Shown: positions 26,656 through 36,209, counted from the stretch's first letter. The stretch: 64,000 bases of DNA from Gluconobacter cerinus (GCF_002723935.1 NZ_BEWM01000002.1:496001-560000); one strand, 5' to 3'. Notes: a model not told the origin generated them from the letters alone. A program made the numbers and translations.

Positions 26656-29090
26656 TGTTGGCGCGGGGCTGGCTCTTCGCTCTGGCCATGCTGCTGCTCT
26701 CACAAAACGCAGTAGCTTTGCCGCCCGCCGCAAGTGCGCTTCTTCCCTCAGGGTGGTCATTCCTGAACGATCCATCTCCTCTTCTATCCGGTCAGGAAAA
26801 GGCTGGAGCGTCGGTCGGGCGTACAGATCTCAGTGCCCGGCCTGTCAGGCAGGCGAATGAAGGTGTTGTCCCATCCGCAACTGGATTGTGGTTGCCTCTC
26901 GGGGAAATGACGCCCGTTGCCGCATTTCAAAATGGTCGACGTCTCCTGATCGTTGCTGCCGGTCGCCATGTCATCGACACCGCAGGGCTAACGAATGTTG
27001 CTCCATTCGAAGGTGTATCTGCTCGTATTATGGCGGATGTGACAGCTGTCAGCATCCTGTGTCCTGAAGGATCTAGTCCATTAATCAGACCCGTCGGGCA
27101 TGGATGGACGGTGTCTTTCGGAAGTCAATCAACCGCATCCCCAGATGTTATGTTGTTAGGGCAAGATGAGGGTGCCCTGACCTTCACGCCGCCTCGGGAG
27201 GACGGAGCTCTATTTGTTGTCACGTTTCGGGATCCGGATTCGGGCCGGCGGCTGCTGCTCGGTCTCTCACGGTCCGGTTCTGTCTCAGGTGATTTGATCC
27301 GGCGGGGAGCAGGCTTTGAGGTGCGTCCTAGTCTGATGGGGCTGGTCATCGCCGCAGATGCCGATGCAATCGAGTTCAGGCAAAATGGAAAGCAGTTCTT
27401 TCTTGATAGAGTTGGCCCCACCGATACTCCGCTGCTTGCTGGAGGAAAAGTTGCTGCTTATGGGGCTTCGGATGCCGGAGTAGCGTTGGCTGGTAGTCCC
27501 CCGGAAGATTTGCGGGAGAGTGTGCGTCGCGCTCAAATTGCGGCGGCCATGGCATCAGCGGGCCAGCGTTTTGATGCGCGGATCCGGCTGGCACAGGCAG
27601 CGGCAAGGCTAGCTAATGGTGCGTTGGTTTCACAGGTTCTGCAGGTAGCACTGGAAGATCAGCCTGAAGGGAGCACCCGCAAAGATGTACGAAGGCTGAG
27701 GCAAATTTCGGCTGTGCTGAATGGTCGTGCTGATCCGTCTCTGTTGTCAGAAGAAGAAGGGGTAACGCCGGAGGATCAGTTTTGGCGAGGAATGGTACGC
27801 GCGCAGCTCCCCATTACGGGAGAAGGACTTGATGTCGATGTACAGCGCACCCGCACGGCCAAGTTGATTGCTGCGGGACTACCTTCTGTATCGGGATATT
27901 CTCAGCCTTTGCGGCATCGTCTGTTGCCGGTGGCTGCAGAGTGGGTTGCGCGGTATGGCACAGCAAAAGATCGGGGCGTTCTCTTATCCCTTCCCTCGGT
28001 ACCGGAAACCGTTCTTGCACGTGCTTTAACGGCCGCTGAGACTGATGCGCTGGATGCAAGAGGGGAGCTTGAGACGCTCGCTCATGATCCTTCTCCTATG
28101 GTTTGGCCGGTTGCCAGCGAAGCTGCTCTTCGCTTCGATCTTGAAAAAGATGCATCACCCGCGAAAGCAATTGGTGAACGTGTGGATGGTCTTATGCCTG
28201 CCTTTAGAATGGCCGGAAGGGAGCGTGAGGCACGACTGCTGAGTATTGATGCGTTCATCAAAGGGAAAGAATGGCGCGCCGCTCAACAGGGCGTGCAAGA
28301 CGGGCAGGCTGTTTATGGGAAAGCTGGTTTTCCCGGTCATGACAGATTGCTCGTTATTGCCCGTGGGTTCGCAGAACAGAAAGACATTGAAGCAAAGAGT
28401 GCTCTTGCTGAGGTCGAACTGTTGAAAGCAGCAATGACAATGGAGCCGAATGACCCGACATTACAGGCTTATTTTCTGAAGGCTCTGGAGCGTCGATATG
28501 CGGTGCTAGGCCTCCCGGACGCTCAACGGACGGTATTGCGTGGTCTTCTTCAGAACCAGCAAGGACCTGAACATCAGGATACTATGGTGAAGCTGGTTCG
28601 TCTGGATCTTGATGCGAACGACCTGAGCGCTGCACTCCATGATTTACCGGCAGAAAACCCCGCCGATGTATCTGTGCTGCCGGGAGGTCAGCCAGAAGCG
28701 TTAGAGGTATCAATGCTTCGTGCTGAAGTCGCGCGTGAGCAACATGATTTGCCTAGGGCTGCGCGCTACCTCATAGGCCGGACAGAGACACAGGCATTGA
28801 AAATGCGTGCGCAGTTGATGGAGCAGGCGAAGGACTGGGTTGGCGCAGTTTCTGCTCTAAAACCTGTCATCGATGCAGCCTGGACAGGGCGTAAAGAGGC
28901 TTCAGCTCTGTCGCCGGATCTGGAAGCGCTGGTTCTGGAGCTGGCTGGCGATGCTTCAAGGGCCCATGATGATACCACGCTCGCTACCCTAAAAGGGCAT
29001 TATGGTTCTCTCATGGAGCGTTCGGCGTCTGCAGGGGTTTTTAAGCTTCTGGTTGGTGAAAGCTCGGCCAAGTTTCCTGCCGGTGGATAA
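26655..29090 (+). CDS. Large exported protein of unknown function in the flagellar cluster
   Basis: An 811-aa protein with a Sec signal peptide (residues 1-24, LARGWLFALAMLLLSQNAVA, cut before LPPAASA). Residues 60-260 look beta-rich (short strands with Gly turns, LIVAAGRHVIDTAGL). From about 280 the rest is helical, with TPR/HEAT-like Ala/Leu helices (IAAAMASAGQRFDARIRLAQ, LTAAETDALDARGELETLA, AEVELLKAAMTMEPNDPTLQ). No catalytic motif is seen. ATG 26655 overlaps the motE-like stop (TGATG). Coupling to fliL, fliM and motE suggests a periplasmic motor or stator component; I do not recognise a named family. Confidence 0.7.
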   Translation: MLARGWLFALAMLLLSQNAVALPPAASALLPSGWSFLNDPSPLLSGQEKAGASVGRTDLSARPVRQANEGVVPSATGLWLPLGEMTPVAAFQNGRRLLIVAAGRHVIDTAGLTNVAPFEGVSARIMADVTAVSILCPEGSSPLIRPVGHGWTVSFGSQSTASPDVMLLGQDEGALTFTPPREDGALFVVTFRDPDSGRRLLLGLSRSGSVSGDLIRRGAGFEVRPSLMGLVIAADADAIEFRQNGKQFFLDRVGPTDTPLLAGGKVAAYGASDAGVALAGSPPEDLRESVRRAQIAAAMASAGQRFDARIRLAQAAARLANGALVSQVLQVALEDQPEGSTRKDVRRLRQISAVLNGRADPSLLSEEEGVTPEDQFWRGMVRAQLPITGEGLDVDVQRTRTAKLIAAGLPSVSGYSQPLRHRLLPVAAEWVARYGTAKDRGVLLSLPSVPETVLARALTAAETDALDARGELETLAHDPSPMVWPVASEAALRFDLEKDASPAKAIGERVDGLMPAFRMAGREREARLLSIDAFIKGKEWRAAQQGVQDGQAVYGKAGFPGHDRLLVIARGFAEQKDIEAKSALAEVELLKAAMTMEPNDPTLQAYFLKALERRYAVLGLPDAQRTVLRGLLQNQQGPEHQDTMVKLVRLDLDANDLSAALHDLPAENPADVSVLPGGQPEALEVSMLRAEVAREQHDLPRAARYLIGRTETQALKMRAQLMEQAKDWVGAVSALKPVIDAAWTGRKEASALSPDLEALVLELAGDASRAHDDTTLATLKGHYGSLMERSASAGVFKLLVGESSAKFPAGG

Positions 29091-29095
29091 GGCCC

Positions 29096-29686
29096 TTAGG
29101 TGCTATGCGCCTTGAGAAAGGTCTGTATGCCGTAGGCGATGAACTGGACCAGGTTTTCGCCTTCTTTGGGCGGCTTGCAATGCGTGAGGTGCGCCAGGAG
29201 CGGGCCACCCAGGGTCATACTGAAAAGCAGATCTGCCGCTTCTTCAACGTTCTCGATATGGAGATGGCCGGCCTCGGCCTGTTTGGTCAGCCACTGCTGA
29301 ACGGGGAGGGCCCGTCCGGAAAGATGAAACAGGTCTGTCACGATTTGTCGTACGGCAGGATTTCGCGTGGTTTCCGTGATGATGGACTTCAGAAGGCCAA
29401 GGCGCTCTTCATTTAGGAGTTGCTCCGCGAGGAGCGTCATCATCATCTGGAGCTGTTGGGGAAGAGGGTCTGTTTCAACCGGGGTATACGGAAGCGGAGC
29501 GAAAAGCCGCTCTATGATAAGGGTTTCGAAAAGAGATTTTTTAGACTCGAAAAACTGGTAGAGCGTCTTTTTGGACATTCCGGAGCATGCGGCAATGCTG
29601 TCCATGGACGCTGCATGATACCCATGAGTCGTGAGCATTGAACTTGCAGCATTCAGGATCCGCGTCTTGCGCTCTACGTCATCCAC
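29096..29686 (-). CDS. TetR/AcrR-family repressor of the RND pump
   Basis: A 196-aa regulator with a classic N-terminal TetR HTH: ILNAASSMLTTHGYHAASMD, then IAACSGMSKKTLYQFFESK as the recognition helix. The rest is an all-helical ligand domain of the AcrR/TetR_C type. I chose GTG 29686, giving normal family length; TTG starts at 29758 and 29752 (the latter with GGAG in front) would add 22-24 residues and cannot be excluded. It is divergent from the RND efflux operon, with a nested dyad between them, so it probably represses that operon and itself, released by a pump substrate. Confidence 0.85.
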   Translation of the reverse strand: MDDVERKTRILNAASSMLTTHGYHAASMDSIAACSGMSKKTLYQFFESKKSLFETLIIERLFAPLPYTPVETDPLPQQLQMMMTLLAEQLLNEERLGLLKSIITETTRNPAVRQIVTDLFHLSGRALPVQQWLTKQAEAGHLHIENVEEAADLLFSMTLGGPLLAHLTHCKPPKEGENLVQFIAYGIQTFLKAHST

Positions 29687-29798
29687 TGAACCGTTATGAT
29701 CGCAGCACCGCAGCTTGCGGGTATCGGGTAGGGCGGAAGTGGGACTGTTCAAGATCAACTCCGGGATTATTCGTACCGGCCGAATTGACGTTCATCAA

Positions 29799-29843
29799 AG
29801 AAACCGGCTAGTTTCCGGAACAACTGGAAACTGCGTGGTTTCT
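29799..29843. promoter_or_regulatory. Nested double-dyad operator for the TetR regulator
   Basis: Two perfect inverted repeats share one centre. Outer arms: AGAAACC (29799-29805) and GGTTTCT (29837-29843). Inner arms: AGTTTCC (29810-29816) and GGAAACT (29826-29832). Both arm gaps are exactly 4 bases (GGCT, GCGT). A TTGACG hexamer sits at 29785-29790, so the site would cover a rightward promoter. Confidence 0.75.
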
Positions 29844-29930
29844 GTATCACAGGATAGCGGCTGTATCATGCCTTCTTTTCAGAAAACATTTTGGATGTCG
29901 TCCGCGACTGTCGTCTTGGAGAAAGGTCAG

Positions 29931-31076
29931 ATGCGCCGTCAGGCCAAAACAATGATCCCTTTGCTGGCAGCCGTGCCTTTCTTGGTTGCTGGCTGTCAGA
30001 AAAAAGCCGCCGCTCCGCAATTGCCGCCGCAGCCTGTTGGCGTCATGACGCTGCAAACCCAGCCGGTTACGCTGGAGACGTCTCTTCCCGGCCGAACGGA
30101 TGCCTATGAACAGGCGCAGATCCGTCCGCAGGTGAATGGTGTGATTGTCTCGCGTGACTTTGAGCAGGGTGCGGACGTCAAAAAAGGGCAGCAGCTGTTC
30201 CAGGTTTATATTGCGCCGTATCAGGCCGCTTATGACCAGGCCAAGGCGCAGCTCATGAATGCTCAGGCCGTTGCCACGCGCGCGGCTGGTCAGCTTCGCC
30301 GTTATGCGCCGCTGGTCAAGGCGCATGCTGTCAGTTCACAGGACTATGACAACACGCTTGCAACGGCCCGCGAAGCTGAAGCGCAGGTTGCTCAGGCGAA
30401 AGCCAATCTAGAAGCCGCCGAAGTCAACCTGAATTATACTCATGTCCGCGCCCCGATTGATGGCCGTATCGGCCGTACGCTTTATACGCCGGGTGCGCTG
30501 CTCACGGCAGGGCAGACACAGCCGATCGCAGTGGTGACACGGCTTGATCCGATTTATGTGGACGTCAATCTGGCGGCCTCTGACATGCTGCGTCTCAAGC
30601 ATGAACTGGCAACGGGGCAGGTTGAGCGTAAAGGCGATGATGCCGCTGCCGTGGGTCTGAAGCTGGAAGATGATTCAGATTATCCCCAGCGCGGCAAGCT
30701 CCAGCTCTCGGAAGTCACGGTCGATCCTGCAACGGGAACGCTTGTCATGCGAGCTGTTTTCCCGAACCCGGATCATCTGCTTCTGCCGGGAATGTTTGTG
30801 CATGCCCATATCCGCGAAGGTATCGACCCGAACGGCATTCTGGTGCCGCAAGTGGCCGTGCAGCGTGACTCGAAGGGCAATCCTTTCGTGATGACCGTTG
30901 ATGCCGAAAACAAGGTGCAGCAGCGCCCGATCCAGACGACCCGGACGATTGGAAAGGACTGGCTGGTGACGGGCGGCGTCAAGGCTGGTGACAAGATCAT
31001 CGTGAACGGTCTGCAGAAGGTTCAGCCGGGTGCGAAGGTCGCACCTCAGGAAGTTCCCGCGGGAAAGGCTGAGTAA
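29931..31076 (+). CDS. RND efflux periplasmic adaptor (AcrA/MexA type)
   Basis: Membrane fusion protein of a tripartite drug efflux pump, 381 aa. Lipoprotein signal ends in LVAGC (Cys near residue 21). Lipoyl halves are GRTDAYEQAQIRPQVNGVIV and NYTHVRAPIDGRIGRTLYTPG; a coiled-coil hairpin lies between (residues about 95-165). The family motif VTRLDPIYVDVNLAASDMLR and the C-terminal GDKIIVNGLQKVQPGAKV follow. ATG 29931 has AAAGG and GGAG upstream; the open frame extends further left but would bury the signal peptide. First gene of the pump operon, 6 bases before the permease. Confidence 0.94.
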   Translation: MRRQAKTMIPLLAAVPFLVAGCQKKAAAPQLPPQPVGVMTLQTQPVTLETSLPGRTDAYEQAQIRPQVNGVIVSRDFEQGADVKKGQQLFQVYIAPYQAAYDQAKAQLMNAQAVATRAAGQLRRYAPLVKAHAVSSQDYDNTLATAREAEAQVAQAKANLEAAEVNLNYTHVRAPIDGRIGRTLYTPGALLTAGQTQPIAVVTRLDPIYVDVNLAASDMLRLKHELATGQVERKGDDAAAVGLKLEDDSDYPQRGKLQLSEVTVDPATGTLVMRAVFPNPDHLLLPGMFVHAHIREGIDPNGILVPQVAVQRDSKGNPFVMTVDAENKVQQRPIQTTRTIGKDWLVTGGVKAGDKIIVNGLQKVQPGAKVAPQEVPAGKAE

Positions 31077-31082
31077 CAGCAC

Positions 31083-34000
31083 ATGACGCTCTCACGCTTT
31101 TTCATTGATCGGCCGATCTTTGCATGGGTGATCGGGCTGATCATCATGCTGGTTGGTGGCGTTGCCATCACCCGCATGCCGATTGCCCAGTATCCCAGCA
31201 TCGCACCGCCGCAGATCGCCATTTCTGTCATGTATCCGGGTGCTTCGGCGGAAACCGTGAATAACACGGTTGTCCGTCCGATTTTGCAGCAGATGTATGG
31301 TCTGGATCATCTCGAATATCTGTCTGCCTCGTCCTACGCGAGCGGACAGATGGAAATCGATCTGACCTTCGAGCAGGGGACCAATCCTGACATTGCTCAG
31401 GTTCAGGTTCAGAACAAGCTCCAGCTGGCGCAGCCGCGTCTGCCGTCTGAAGTGACAGCTCAGGGTTTGGGTGTCACGAAGGCGACCAAGAACTTCATGA
31501 TGGTTCTGGCCTTTATTTCCGAAGACGGAAGCATGTCCGGTCAGGACATTGCCGATTATGTGGCGTCCAATATCTCTGATCCGCTGTCGCGTGTATCAGG
31601 TGTGGGCGATCACACACTGTTTGGCTCAGAATATGCGATGCGTATCTGGCTTGATCCGTCCCGGCTGTATAATTACGGCCTGACGGTCGGCGATGTGCAG
31701 TCCGCCATTCAGGCACAGAATATTCAGGTTTCGTCCGGTGAGTTGGGCGGTTTGCCCGCTAAAAAAGGCATCGGATTTGACGCAACGGTTATTGGTCCGA
31801 CGCGTCTGAGTTCGCCTGAAGAATTTAACAAGATTCTGCTCAAGGTTCAGCAGGATGGCAGCCAGGTTCGCCTGAGCGATGTGGCCCGTGTCGAGCTTGG
31901 AGCACAGAGTTACGCTCTCGGTTCCGTCTATAACGGTCATCCTGCATCTGCGATGGCTCTGAAGCTGGCGCCGGGCGCCAATCAGCTTCAGACGGAAGCT
32001 GCAGTCCGTAGCCGAATGACAGATCTGCAGCGCTATTTCCCGCATGGTCTGAAGCTGGTTTACCCGCTTGATACGGAGCCGTTCATTACGCTCTCTATCA
32101 AGGAAGTTATCGAGACGCTGGTTATCGCCATCATTCTCGTGTTCTTCGTGATGCTGATCTTCCTTCAGAACTTCCGTGCCACGCTGATCCCGACGATTGC
32201 TGTCCCGGTTGTTCTTCTGGGCACGTTCGGGCTGCTGTCCGTGATGGGATACAGCATCAACACGCTGACCATGCTGGCTATGGTTCTGGCTGTCGGTCTG
32301 CTCGTGGACGATGCGATCGTCGTTGTTGAAAACGTCGAGCGTGTGATGACGGATCAGGGCCTGTCTCCCAAGGAAGCTGCTCGCCAGTCCATGGATGAGA
32401 TTTCCGGTGCCCTGATTGGCATCGTGCTGGTTCTGACGGCTGTGTTCCTGCCGATGGCCGCCTTCGGTGGTTCTACCGGTGTGATTTATCGCCAGTTCTC
32501 CATCACCATTGTTGCCGCCATGTGGTTGTCTGTTCTGGTGGCTATGGTCATGACGCCGGCGCTCTGTGGGTCCATGCTGAAGCCTACCCATAAGGGCCAT
32601 GAGCGTGGTCCAGCCGCTTGGTTCAATCGCAATTTTGACCGCCTGACCAATGGTTATCTGAGCGGTGTGAAGTGGCTGATCCGCGCGCCTGTTGTCAGTA
32701 TGGTCGTCTTCCTGCTGCTGACCGCCGGTGTGGTGTTCCTGTTCAATCGCGTGCCTGGCGGGTTCCTGCCTGACGAAGATCAGGGAATCATCTTCGGTCA
32801 GGTCACGATGCGGAATAACGCAACGCAGGAGCAGACCGCTGCCGTCAACAAGAAGATCACGGATTACGTCCTGAAAAATTATGGGGACTACGTTCAGTCA
32901 GTCTTCACGATGAACGGCTTCAGTTTTGCCGGGCAGGGTCAGTCTGCGGGTGCATTCTTTATTCGAATGAAGCCGTGGGATCAGCGCCCTGGTGCTGCCC
33001 ATACGACGATGACTGTGTCTCGTGAAATCATGATGCACTTCTGGATGGATCCGGACGCGCAGATCTTCGCAGTCAACCCCCCAGCCGTGATGGAACTGGG
33101 TAACGCTACCGGTTTCGATCTGGAGCTTGAGGACACAGGCCATCTGGGCCACGCAGCACTGCTGGCTGCGCGGAATCAGGTGCTGATGGAAGCAGCTAAA
33201 AATCCGCTTCTTCAGGCTGTTCGTCCGCTCGGCATGGAAGATGCGCCGCAGTTCAAGCTGGACATCAACCGTGAACGTGCGAATGCACTTGGTCTGACCA
33301 ACGCTGACATCAACACGACGCTGGAAGGTGCTCTTGGCTCCATTTACGTCAACCAGTTCATGCGTGATGACCGTGTGAAGCAGGTCTATATTCAGGGTGA
33401 ACCCTGGGCGCGTATGACGCCGGAAGATCTGAACCGCTGGTACGTCCGCAATACGACGGGCACGATGGTTCCGTTCAATGCCTTTGCTTCCGGTACGTGG
33501 GAAAGCGGCCCGCAGAAGGTCGAAGACTACAACGGCATGAATTCCTACGAGATTCAGGGGCAGCCCGCCGTTGGGTCCAGTTCCGGTCAGGCTATGAGCG
33601 AGATGGAAAAAATCCTCGCCAAGCTGCCACGTGGCATTGGGTATGAGTGGACGGGTCTGTCCTACGAACAGCTTGCATCCAGTGGTTCAACGGGGCCGCT
33701 TTATGCTCTGGCCGCTATCGTGATCATGTTCTGTCTTGCCGCGCTTTATGAAAGCTGGGCCATTCCGTTTGCTGTGCTGCTGGTGCTACCACTTGGTGTG
33801 CTCGGAGCGATTGCTGCAACGCTGGGCCGTGGCCTTTCCAACGACGTTTACTTCCAGGTTGGTCTGCTGACGACAGTTGGTCTGTCTGTGAAGAACGCGA
33901 TCCTGATTGTGGAATTTGCTAAGGCTTTCTTTGAAGAAGGGCAGTCTCTGGAAGAGTCCGTGATTGAAGCCGGGCGTGAACGTCTGAGGCCAATTCTCAT

Positions 34001-34259
34001 GACGTCCATTGCGTTCGTCTGCGGTGTGTTCCCGCTTGCGATCGCAACGGGGGCAGGCTCTGCCGCACGTGTGGCCATCGGCACCTGCGTGGTTGGCGGC
34101 ATGCTGTCTGCAACCTTGCTTGCGATTTACTTCGTGCCGGTCTTCTTCGTGGTGGTGCTGCGTCTGTTCCGTGTGGTCCGGATCCGGGACCGGAAGGACG
34201 CCTATGCCCATCTGGATAATAAGGCGACACCTGCCATTGAAGGGGAGCACGGCGCATGA
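31083..34259 (+). CDS. RND multidrug efflux permease (AcrB/MexB, HAE1 type)
   Basis: Proton-driven inner-membrane pump, 1058 aa, full family length. N-terminus FFIDRPIFAWVIGLIIMLVG and PTIAPPQI-like PSIAPPQIAISVMYPGAS are canonical. The proton-relay Asp pair is in GLLVDDAIVVVENVERVM (helix 4), and helix 10 has VGLLTTVGLSVKNAILIVEFA with the key Lys. The large porter domains carry GVGDHTLFGSEYAMRIWLDP and the docking loops. The 4-base overlap with the outer-membrane factor gene and the divergent TetR gene indicate a complete, regulated pump. Substrates cannot be predicted. Confidence 0.96.
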   Translation: MTLSRFFIDRPIFAWVIGLIIMLVGGVAITRMPIAQYPSIAPPQIAISVMYPGASAETVNNTVVRPILQQMYGLDHLEYLSASSYASGQMEIDLTFEQGTNPDIAQVQVQNKLQLAQPRLPSEVTAQGLGVTKATKNFMMVLAFISEDGSMSGQDIADYVASNISDPLSRVSGVGDHTLFGSEYAMRIWLDPSRLYNYGLTVGDVQSAIQAQNIQVSSGELGGLPAKKGIGFDATVIGPTRLSSPEEFNKILLKVQQDGSQVRLSDVARVELGAQSYALGSVYNGHPASAMALKLAPGANQLQTEAAVRSRMTDLQRYFPHGLKLVYPLDTEPFITLSIKEVIETLVIAIILVFFVMLIFLQNFRATLIPTIAVPVVLLGTFGLLSVMGYSINTLTMLAMVLAVGLLVDDAIVVVENVERVMTDQGLSPKEAARQSMDEISGALIGIVLVLTAVFLPMAAFGGSTGVIYRQFSITIVAAMWLSVLVAMVMTPALCGSMLKPTHKGHERGPAAWFNRNFDRLTNGYLSGVKWLIRAPVVSMVVFLLLTAGVVFLFNRVPGGFLPDEDQGIIFGQVTMRNNATQEQTAAVNKKITDYVLKNYGDYVQSVFTMNGFSFAGQGQSAGAFFIRMKPWDQRPGAAHTTMTVSREIMMHFWMDPDAQIFAVNPPAVMELGNATGFDLELEDTGHLGHAALLAARNQVLMEAAKNPLLQAVRPLGMEDAPQFKLDINRERANALGLTNADINTTLEGALGSIYVNQFMRDDRVKQVYIQGEPWARMTPEDLNRWYVRNTTGTMVPFNAFASGTWESGPQKVEDYNGMNSYEIQGQPAVGSSSGQAMSEMEKILAKLPRGIGYEWTGLSYEQLASSGSTGPLYALAAIVIMFCLAALYESWAIPFAVLLVLPLGVLGAIAATLGRGLSNDVYFQVGLLTTVGLSVKNAILIVEFAKAFFEEGQSLEESVIEAGRERLRPILMTSIAFVCGVFPLAIATGAGSAARVAIGTCVVGGMLSATLLAIYFVPVFFVVVLRLFRVVRIRDRKDAYAHLDNKATPAIEGEHGA

Positions 34260-35710
34260 AGGCCCGTCTTGGATTTGCCGCGCTGCTGATGCTTTCCGGC
34301 TGCAACATGGCTCCCAGATATCATCAGCCGACGCAGGCTGTGCAGAATGCTTACCCGCAGGATACAGGCGCTAAGAACGTCTCTTCGGTGGCCAAATCCT
34401 ATAATCTGGGATGGGAAGATTTCTTCACGGACCCTCGTCTGAAAGCTCTGGTCCAATTGGGGCTCAGGAATAACCGGGATTTAGCCGCTCAGGCAGCGGC
34501 TATCACGGTGGCTCGTGGGCAATATGAAATTCAGAACGCATCCCTGTTCCCGATCATCACGGCCGGCGGGCAGGGCATGTTCATGGCGCCGTCAAGCACG
34601 GCAGGCTTCTCTTTTGCGCCAGGGCTTGGGACCAGCGTTTCGACCCTGCGGCTTTATCAGACGTCCATCGGCTTCTCGTCTTACGAGGTGGATCTCTGGG
34701 GTCGTATTCGCAACCTGACGAAGCAGCAGGCCGAGACGGTTCTGAACAGTGTTGAGGGCGCCCGAAACGTTCTGATTACGACGGTCTCGCAGATTGGCAC
34801 GACCTACATTCAGTGGCTTGCGGATCGTGAACAGCTTCGCGTTACACGCGACACCCTGAAGTCCCAGCGGGATACGCTGCGTCTGACGCAGCTTTCCTAC
34901 GACAATGGCGAGACAGATGCCCTGACGCTTGCGCAGGTCAAGACGCAGGTCGAACAGGCTTCGGCGTATGAGGCGCAGTATTTGCGTGCCGTAGCGGATG
35001 ACGAGCATGGTCTTCAGGTTCTGGTGGGTGTGCCGTTGCCGGCCGATCTGCCGCCGCCAGCACCATTTGGTGCTCAGACGATGATCAGTGATCTGCCGGA
35101 AGGGTTGCCGTCGGATCTTCTGGCCCAACGCCCTGATATTGTCGCGGCGGAGCACACTCTGATTGGTGCCAATGCAAGTATTGGTGCGGCGCGCGCAGAG
35201 TTTTTCCCGAAGGTCACGCTGACGGCGTCTGAAGGGACAAGCTCTCTTCAGTTCCGCAAGCTGTTTACGCCGGGTGCCGAGACATGGTCGGTCTCGCCGT
35301 CCATCAGTCTGCCAATTTTCACCTGGGGGCAGAGTGAGGGAAATCTGCTGATGGCGAAGGGGCAGAAGCTTCAGTATGCCGCGCAGTATGAGAAAACTGT
35401 GCAGACAGCTTTCCGGGAAGTGTCCGACGCGCTTACGGCACGTGAGACCTACACGGCGCAGCAGCAGCATATGCAGTCGCTCGTTGACCAGTCACAGAAG
35501 GCCTATGATCTGGCAAAGATGCGATATGATGCAGGGATCGACAGCTATCTGACGACGCTTGAGCAGCAGAGAACGCTTTATCAGGCTCAGCAGAATGCCA
35601 TTCTGGTTCAGGCTGCCCGATTCCAGAATCTTGTCACGCTTTACCGTGCGCTTGGCGGTGGGTGGAGCCAGAAGACGGTTTCGCCTACAGTGCCTGCCGC
35701 AACGCACTGA
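34256..35710 (+). CDS. Outer-membrane efflux channel (OprM/NodT type)
   Basis: TolC-like channel of the RND pump, 484 aa. A lipoprotein signal ends in LMLSGC (Cys near residue 16). Family motifs are YNLGWEDFFTDPRLKALV, LRNNRDLAAQAAAI, SYEVDLWGRIRNLT and the second-repeat GLPSDLLAQRPDIVAAEHTL, with FPKVTLTAS near residue 325. The internal duplication of OEP domains is clear. It overlaps the permease by 4 bases and ends the tripartite set, so adaptor, pump and channel are all present in one operon. Confidence 0.95.
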   Translation: MKARLGFAALLMLSGCNMAPRYHQPTQAVQNAYPQDTGAKNVSSVAKSYNLGWEDFFTDPRLKALVQLGLRNNRDLAAQAAAITVARGQYEIQNASLFPIITAGGQGMFMAPSSTAGFSFAPGLGTSVSTLRLYQTSIGFSSYEVDLWGRIRNLTKQQAETVLNSVEGARNVLITTVSQIGTTYIQWLADREQLRVTRDTLKSQRDTLRLTQLSYDNGETDALTLAQVKTQVEQASAYEAQYLRAVADDEHGLQVLVGVPLPADLPPPAPFGAQTMISDLPEGLPSDLLAQRPDIVAAEHTLIGANASIGAARAEFFPKVTLTASEGTSSLQFRKLFTPGAETWSVSPSISLPIFTWGQSEGNLLMAKGQKLQYAAQYEKTVQTAFREVSDALTARETYTAQQQHMQSLVDQSQKAYDLAKMRYDAGIDSYLTTLEQQRTLYQAQQNAILVQAARFQNLVTLYRALGGGWSQKTVSPTVPAATH

Positions 35711-35722
35711 CCGGAGAGCATC

Positions 35723-36064
35723 ATGCGCAGGATCCTGACTACTACTTTGGCCGTTCTAGCCCTGACGGGCACGGCTGTCGCGCAGGATGCCGATGGTGAC
35801 GGGCCCAAGAAGCCGAGCATGCACGAGCTGTATCATAGCTCTTCGCTGCCCCGGAGCCATGCTGACTTCAGTCGCTTCAAGTATCGCCCACCAGGGGACA
35901 AGGTGGTTGAACAGCCGGATGCGTTTCGGCTGCTTTTCCGCACCCGTGACGGCCAGCCGGATGGTTATGCCGAACGTCGTGGCGATGCCGTGATCTACTA
36001 TGATCGCTATGGCAAAGTGACGCATGTTCAGCCGCTCGCGCCGGACGATGAAACGCCGAACTGA
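35723..36064 (+). CDS. Small exported protein of unknown function
   Basis: A 113-aa protein with a clear Sec signal (MRRILTTTLAVLALTGTAVA, cut before QDADGD), so the mature part is about 93 residues, periplasmic, polar and His/Tyr/Arg-rich, with no cysteine. A compact beta segment ends it (GDAVIYYDRYGKVTHVQPL). I do not recognise a family. It starts 12 bases after the efflux channel gene, and the strong terminator is only after it, so it is the fourth gene of the pump operon and may assist it. Confidence 0.7.
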   Translation: MRRILTTTLAVLALTGTAVAQDADGDGPKKPSMHELYHSSSLPRSHADFSRFKYRPPGDKVVEQPDAFRLLFRTRDGQPDGYAERRGDAVIYYDRYGKVTHVQPLAPDDETPN

Positions 36065-36090
36065 CCTGTTTCTTTGACGACTGTTTTTAG

Positions 36091-36127
36091 AAAGCCCCGC
36101 CCTGTTTTCAGGTGCGGGGCTTTTTTT
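36091..36127 (+). terminator. Rho-independent terminator of the RND efflux operon
   Basis: AAAGCCCCGC (36091-36100) pairs with GCGGGGCTTT, with an inner CCTG/CAGG extension, followed by a run of seven T at 36121-36127. It lies 27 bases after the stop of the small exported protein. Confidence 0.9.
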
Positions 36128-36209
36128 GTTCATAAGGAAATACGGGCTTATTCCGCTTCGTTCGTGACGAGGTTTGTCGGAAATGAGAAACACTTCATCA
36201 AAAACCAGT

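Noticed and set aside
31626-32600. 324-aa open frame on the minus strand within the RND permease gene
   Set aside because: Its His/Arg/Gln-rich low-complexity translation is a shadow of the conserved permease codons.
34592-35470. 292-aa minus-strand frame within the outer-membrane channel gene
   Set aside because: Shadow of the channel gene; no family motif and an Arg-rich composition.
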